Under the pieces are notes generated by a model, which saw only the letters and a list, made by a program, of their open reading frames with translations, did no database searches and was not told where the DNA came from. A stretch of 64,000 nt of DNA from Roseiarcus sp036513315 (lineage in GTDB: Bacteria > Pseudomonadota > Alphaproteobacteria > Rhizobiales > Beijerinckiaceae), in the NCBI GenBank assembly GCA_036513315.1, contig DATBZF010000053.1, positions 27,062 through 91,061 on the forward strand, read 5' to 3'. A program made the translations under genes and the position numbers. Shown here one piece after another: positions 61,307 to 64,000 of the stretch. Position 1 is the stretch's first letter; every line of letters starts with the position of its first letter.

Positions 61307-61446
61307 GTGCGCGACGCGGGGAACGGACGCGCCAATGTCGACTGGCGTCGCCGGCGCCCCTATGCGACCATCCCAGCCGAAATCGCAGACGCGTAGCGCT
61401 GAGAAGGGTGGGCGCTGGAGCCTCAGACATTGGCGAAGACGAAACC

Positions 61447-62343
61447 ATGAGCAAGCCGGAGCCTAGGGAAGATACGGCTGCGCTGCTGCGTGCGTGCCTT
61501 GCCGGCGAGGCGGCGCTGGCGCGCGAGTTGCTCGCCGCGCGCGCATCGGTCGACCAGCAGGACCATTTCGAAAACACGCCGCTGCTGCTCGCCGCGTTTG
61601 TCGGCGATGTCGAAATCCTGCGCGATCTCCTCGACTATGGCGCGGCGATCGATCATCGCAACGACCTCGGCGAGACCGCGCTGTTCGTCGCGGCCGCTTA
61701 TCCGATCCCGCTTGCCGAACAGTCCGAAAGCCCCTTGCCGCGCCATGCCGGCCATGACGAGGTTTTGCGCGAATTGCTCACGCGCGGCGCCGCGACGAAC
61801 CTTCGCAGCGCCAACAATCAGACCGCCATCGAAGCGGCGGCCGACAAGGGCAATATCGACGCCGCGCTCGATCTTCTCGCCCATGGCGCGGCCTTCGACC
61901 CCGATTTCGCCTTCGAAGGCGACCCGCTGCGCTGGGCGGCCGCACAAGGCTATGCCGCACTGGCGGCCGCCCTCCTCGATCGCGGCGCCGCGCTCGACCA
62001 GCCGGGCAATGACGGGTCGACGGCGCTGACCCTGGCGATCTCCAGCCATCGTCACGCCGTGACGAAATTGCTGATCGATCGCGGCGCGACAATCGGCGAG
62101 GCCGATCGCGCTTCCCTGGTCGAATGGCTCGACTGGCTGCAGGCGCGCGCCGAAGAGGCGATCGAGCGCATGTATGACGCCCCGGACCATAAGGCGGCCG
62201 CCGGCGCCTATGACGAGGCCAACGAATATCTCGGCGACGCCCTCGGGCTCGCCGAACGCCTGCATTGGCGCGACGCGGCAGCATGGCTCCAGGCGCGCCT
62301 CACGCAGGTCAAGACCGTCTTCCGCTCGAAATTTCCTGCCTGA
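61447..62343 (+). CDS. ankyrin-repeat protein
   Basis: A 298-residue soluble protein from ATG 61447; the frame extends upstream into the repeat region without coding character. About six ankyrin repeats occupy residues 12-225 (NTPLLLAAFVGDVEILRDLL, GETALFVAAAYPI, NQTAIEAAADKGNIDAALDL, GSTALTLAISSHRHAVTKLL). A helical C-terminal part (WLDWLQARAEEAIERMYDAP) follows. It mediates protein interactions by family analogy; the partner is unknown. No signal peptide. Confidence 0.87.
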   Translation: MSKPEPREDTAALLRACLAGEAALARELLAARASVDQQDHFENTPLLLAAFVGDVEILRDLLDYGAAIDHRNDLGETALFVAAAYPIPLAEQSESPLPRHAGHDEVLRELLTRGAATNLRSANNQTAIEAAADKGNIDAALDLLAHGAAFDPDFAFEGDPLRWAAAQGYAALAAALLDRGAALDQPGNDGSTALTLAISSHRHAVTKLLIDRGATIGEADRASLVEWLDWLQARAEEAIERMYDAPDHKAAAGAYDEANEYLGDALGLAERLHWRDAAAWLQARLTQVKTVFRSKFPA

Positions 62344-62439
62344 GCCCGCGGCTGTGCGGTTGAGGCGATCCGCGCAACTTGGAGAGGCGAGCAATTGCCG
62401 GTGATTGAGACCACTGACGCCTCAGTGGAGGGAATAGAA

Positions 62440-62705
62440 CCTCTCCGCGTCTTGGCCGGGCTTGTCCCGGCCATCCACGCCGTGCCGTTGCAAGAAACTT
62501 CCGAAGCTGGCGGCTTCCGCACGGCGTGGATGCCCGGGACAAGCCCGGGCACGACGCGCGGGGGTTGCGAGCGACCCGAACTTTGCAACCGGTCTTGCTC
62601 AACCGGACAGCCGTGGGACAAGCCCGGCCATGACGACGAAGGACGGTACACAGACTAATTGCATCTCCGTTTGCGCAGCTTTTCGATCCCCCAGACAGCC
62701 CCGCC
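62440..62705. repeat. palindromic repeat family A, copy 5 (composite, no insert)
   Basis: Core arms GGGCTTGTCCCGGCCATCCA (62458-) and GGATGCCCGGGACAAGCCCG (62528-), then an extra half-unit GGGACAAGCCCGGCCATGAC (62616-). Its right end (ATTGCATCTCCGTTTGCGCA, 62659-) is the reverse complement of the left end of copy 3. Fills most of the 489-bp gap between the ankyrin gene and the helicase; no gene is seen there. Confidence 0.85.
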
Positions 62706-62832
62706 ACTGATTCGCTAAGACCAGTCGCGGCGGCTGTGGTAAGCGATAAGCCGCCGGCGCGTCTTTCTCACCGCGCCAATCCTTTCAACGCGCGGCGCAA
62801 ATTCCGCCGCCGACCCACAGGCCTTTCATTCC

Positions 62833-64000
62833 GTGACGTTTTTCCAGACCATTCCTTCGCTCGCGCGCGCCCTGACTGAACGCGACTATGCCGATCCGAC
62901 GCCGGTCCAATCGGCGGTGCTCGCCCCGGAGGCGGCGGGACGCGATCTCCTGGTCTCGGCCCAGACCGGTTCGGGCAAGACGGTCGCCTATGGGCTTGGC
63001 GTGGCGCCGACCCTGCTCGGCGAAGAGGAGGCGTTCGCCGCGGCCGCCGCGCCGCTTGCTCTGGTCATCGCGCCGACCCGCGAACTCGCGCTGCAGGTCG
63101 AACGCGAACTCGCCTGGCTCTATCAATATACGCGGGCGCGCATCGCCGCCTGCGTCGGCGGCATGGATTCGCGCCAGGAGCGCCGCCGCCTCGCCGAAGG
63201 CGTTCATATCGTAGTGGGCACGCCCGGACGCCTGCGCGACCATATCGAGCGCGGCGGCCTCGATCTCTCGCATTTGAAGGCGGTCGTTCTCGACGAAGCC
63301 GACGAAATGCTCGATCTCGGCTTTCGCGAAGACCTTGAATTCATTCTGGACGCTACGCCGGCCGACAAGCGCAGCCTCATGTTCTCGGCCACCATGCCGA
63401 AAGCGATCGCCGTGCTCGCCCGGCGCTATCAGCGCGACGCCTGGCGCATCGAAGTGGCGGGCGGCAAGCGCGGCCATGTCGACATCGAATATCGCGCGAT
63501 CCGCATCGCGCCCAAAGAAGCCGAACATGCCGTCGTCAATCTGCTGCGGCTGATCGAAGCGCCGACCGCGATCGTGTTTTGCAACACGCGCGAAGCGGTG
63601 CGCCATCTGCATGCGATCCTCCTCGAACGCGGCTTTTCGGCGGTGCTGCTGTCGGGCGAACTCAGCCAGCATGAGCGCAACCAGGCGATGCAGGCCTTGC
63701 GCAACGGGCGCGCGCGGGTGTGCGTGGCGACCGATGTCGCCGCACGCGGCATCGATCTGCCCAATGTCGGCATCGTCATCCATGCCGACCTGCCCCACGA
63801 CATGGAGACCTTGCAACACCGCAGCGGCAGGACCGGGCGCGCCGGCCGCAAGGGGGTGAGCGCGCTGCTGGTTCCGCCCGCGCGGCGCCGGCGCGCCGAG
63901 CAGTTTTTCGCCCATGCCGGCATTGCCGCAGTTTGGAGCGGGCCGCCCTCGGCCGATGAAATCCGCCTGCTCGATCAGGAGCGCCTGTTGCAGGATCCGC
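62833..64000 (+). CDS. DEAD-box RNA helicase (3' partial)
   Basis: An open frame running off the right edge; 389 residues visible. GTG at 62833 (VTFFQTIPSLARALTERDY) is the most likely start. Helicase motifs in order: Q motif DPTPVQ, motif I AQTGSGKT, Ia APTRELA, GG, Ib TPGR, II DEAD (VVLDEADEMLDLG), III SAT, IV IVFCNT, V ATDVAARGID, VI HRSGRTGRAG. It belongs to the DeaD/CsdA-like group acting in ribosome biogenesis and RNA turnover; the C-terminal RNA-binding domain lies outside the window. Confidence 0.93.
   Translation, partial: MTFFQTIPSLARALTERDYADPTPVQSAVLAPEAAGRDLLVSAQTGSGKTVAYGLGVAPTLLGEEEAFAAAAAPLALVIAPTRELALQVERELAWLYQYTRARIAACVGGMDSRQERRRLAEGVHIVVGTPGRLRDHIERGGLDLSHLKAVVLDEADEMLDLGFREDLEFILDATPADKRSLMFSATMPKAIAVLARRYQRDAWRIEVAGGKRGHVDIEYRAIRIAPKEAEHAVVNLLRLIEAPTAIVFCNTREAVRHLHAILLERGFSAVLLSGELSQHERNQAMQALRNGRARVCVATDVAARGIDLPNVGIVIHADLPHDMETLQHRSGRTGRAGRKGVSALLVPPARRRRAEQFFAHAGIAAVWSGPPSADEIRLLDQERLLQDP

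Larger units (their letters stand above)
60966..61446. other. 481-bp repeat-filled intergenic region
   Basis: Almost wholly occupied by family-A copy 4 (60971-61306); the remaining 140 bp before the ankyrin gene should hold its promoter. No gene seen. Confidence 0.7.

Noticed and set aside
61043..61396. Short frames with MAGLVPAIP/PGTSPGTT peptides
   Set aside because: Translations of repeat family A, a well-known source of spurious ORFs in this order.
49835..62705. Possible CRISPR array from multiple palindromic repeats
   Set aside because: Copies are far apart, of unequal length and without regular spacers; no cas gene is present.

Overview
The window is a chromosomal segment of a high-GC alphaproteobacterium. 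Gene content points to the order Hyphomicrobiales (Rhizobiales): a DUF2865 protein, a porin-like protein of the alphaproteobacterial type, an OlsB-like ornithine acyltransferase, a plant-type GshA and an aminoglycoside-phosphotransferase-fold ThrB. Intergenic palindromes of the kind that translate as 'MAGLVPAIP' and 'PHPALRATFS' are also typical of that order. A relative of the Beijerinckiaceae/Methylocystaceae is my guess, not shown by the sequence. I see no phage, plasmid, CRISPR or intact insertion sequence. The window cuts a gene at each end: a giant coiled-coil protein on the left and a DEAD-box helicase on the right.

Layout. 1-7.1 kb: an apolipoprotein-like coiled-coil protein convergent with a four-gene minus-strand operon for a Mla/MCE-type lipid ABC transporter (STAS-MlaE permease, ATPase, MCE protein, PqiC-like lipoprotein). 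7.1-8.9 kb: an empty stretch with a diverged direct repeat, an L,D-transpeptidase-like lipoprotein whose catalytic His is Tyr, and an amidohydrolase remnant. 8.9-11.6 kb: a SoxR regulator divergent from an SDR plus QueA-like gene pair, with a MerR-type 19-bp-spacer promoter between them and a cloverleaf-like palindrome behind soxR. 11.6-16 kb: an XRE-cupin regulator coupled to an MFS transporter, a glycolipid-binding-domain protein, an aminoglycoside phosphotransferase remnant and a DUF2865 secreted protein. 16-25 kb: CoA/lipid and envelope metabolism (enoyl-CoA hydratase, SDR, an MFS / LpxH-like / glycosyltransferase operon, TetR and thiolase, aldo/keto reductase, MeaB). 25-37 kb: lipoprotein hydrolase, amine oxidase, glycogen phosphorylase, tRNA-Arg(CCG), OlsB, hybrid histidine kinase, ComM/YifB. 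36.7-49.8 kb: mostly conserved housekeeping (RsmE, GshA, MATE, IspH, EamA, ThrB-RnhA, peroxiredoxin, DsbD-like protein, YqgE, RecF, 2-hydroxyacid dehydrogenase). 49.8-64 kb: single genes separated by palindromic repeats (alpha/beta hydrolase, methyltransferase, VOC, ECF sigma factor, DsbA-family isomerase, a split spermidine-synthase-like/membrane pair, a reduced SecY paralog, PaaI, a FAD lactone oxidase, an ankyrin protein, an RNA helicase).

Strongest leads: (i) the divergent SecY paralog at 57.2-58.3 kb, which keeps the plug-side and last-helix motifs but lacks almost all of the large cytosolic loop between helices 8 and 9 where SecA and ribosomes dock; (ii) the long-stem element at 11.5 kb with three mini-hairpins in its loop; (iii) the SoxR-controlled SDR and divergent QueA paralog; (iv) a 27-nt hairpin cassette inserted in two unrelated palindromic repeat families. 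All family calls were made by eye from the sequence; no database search was run.
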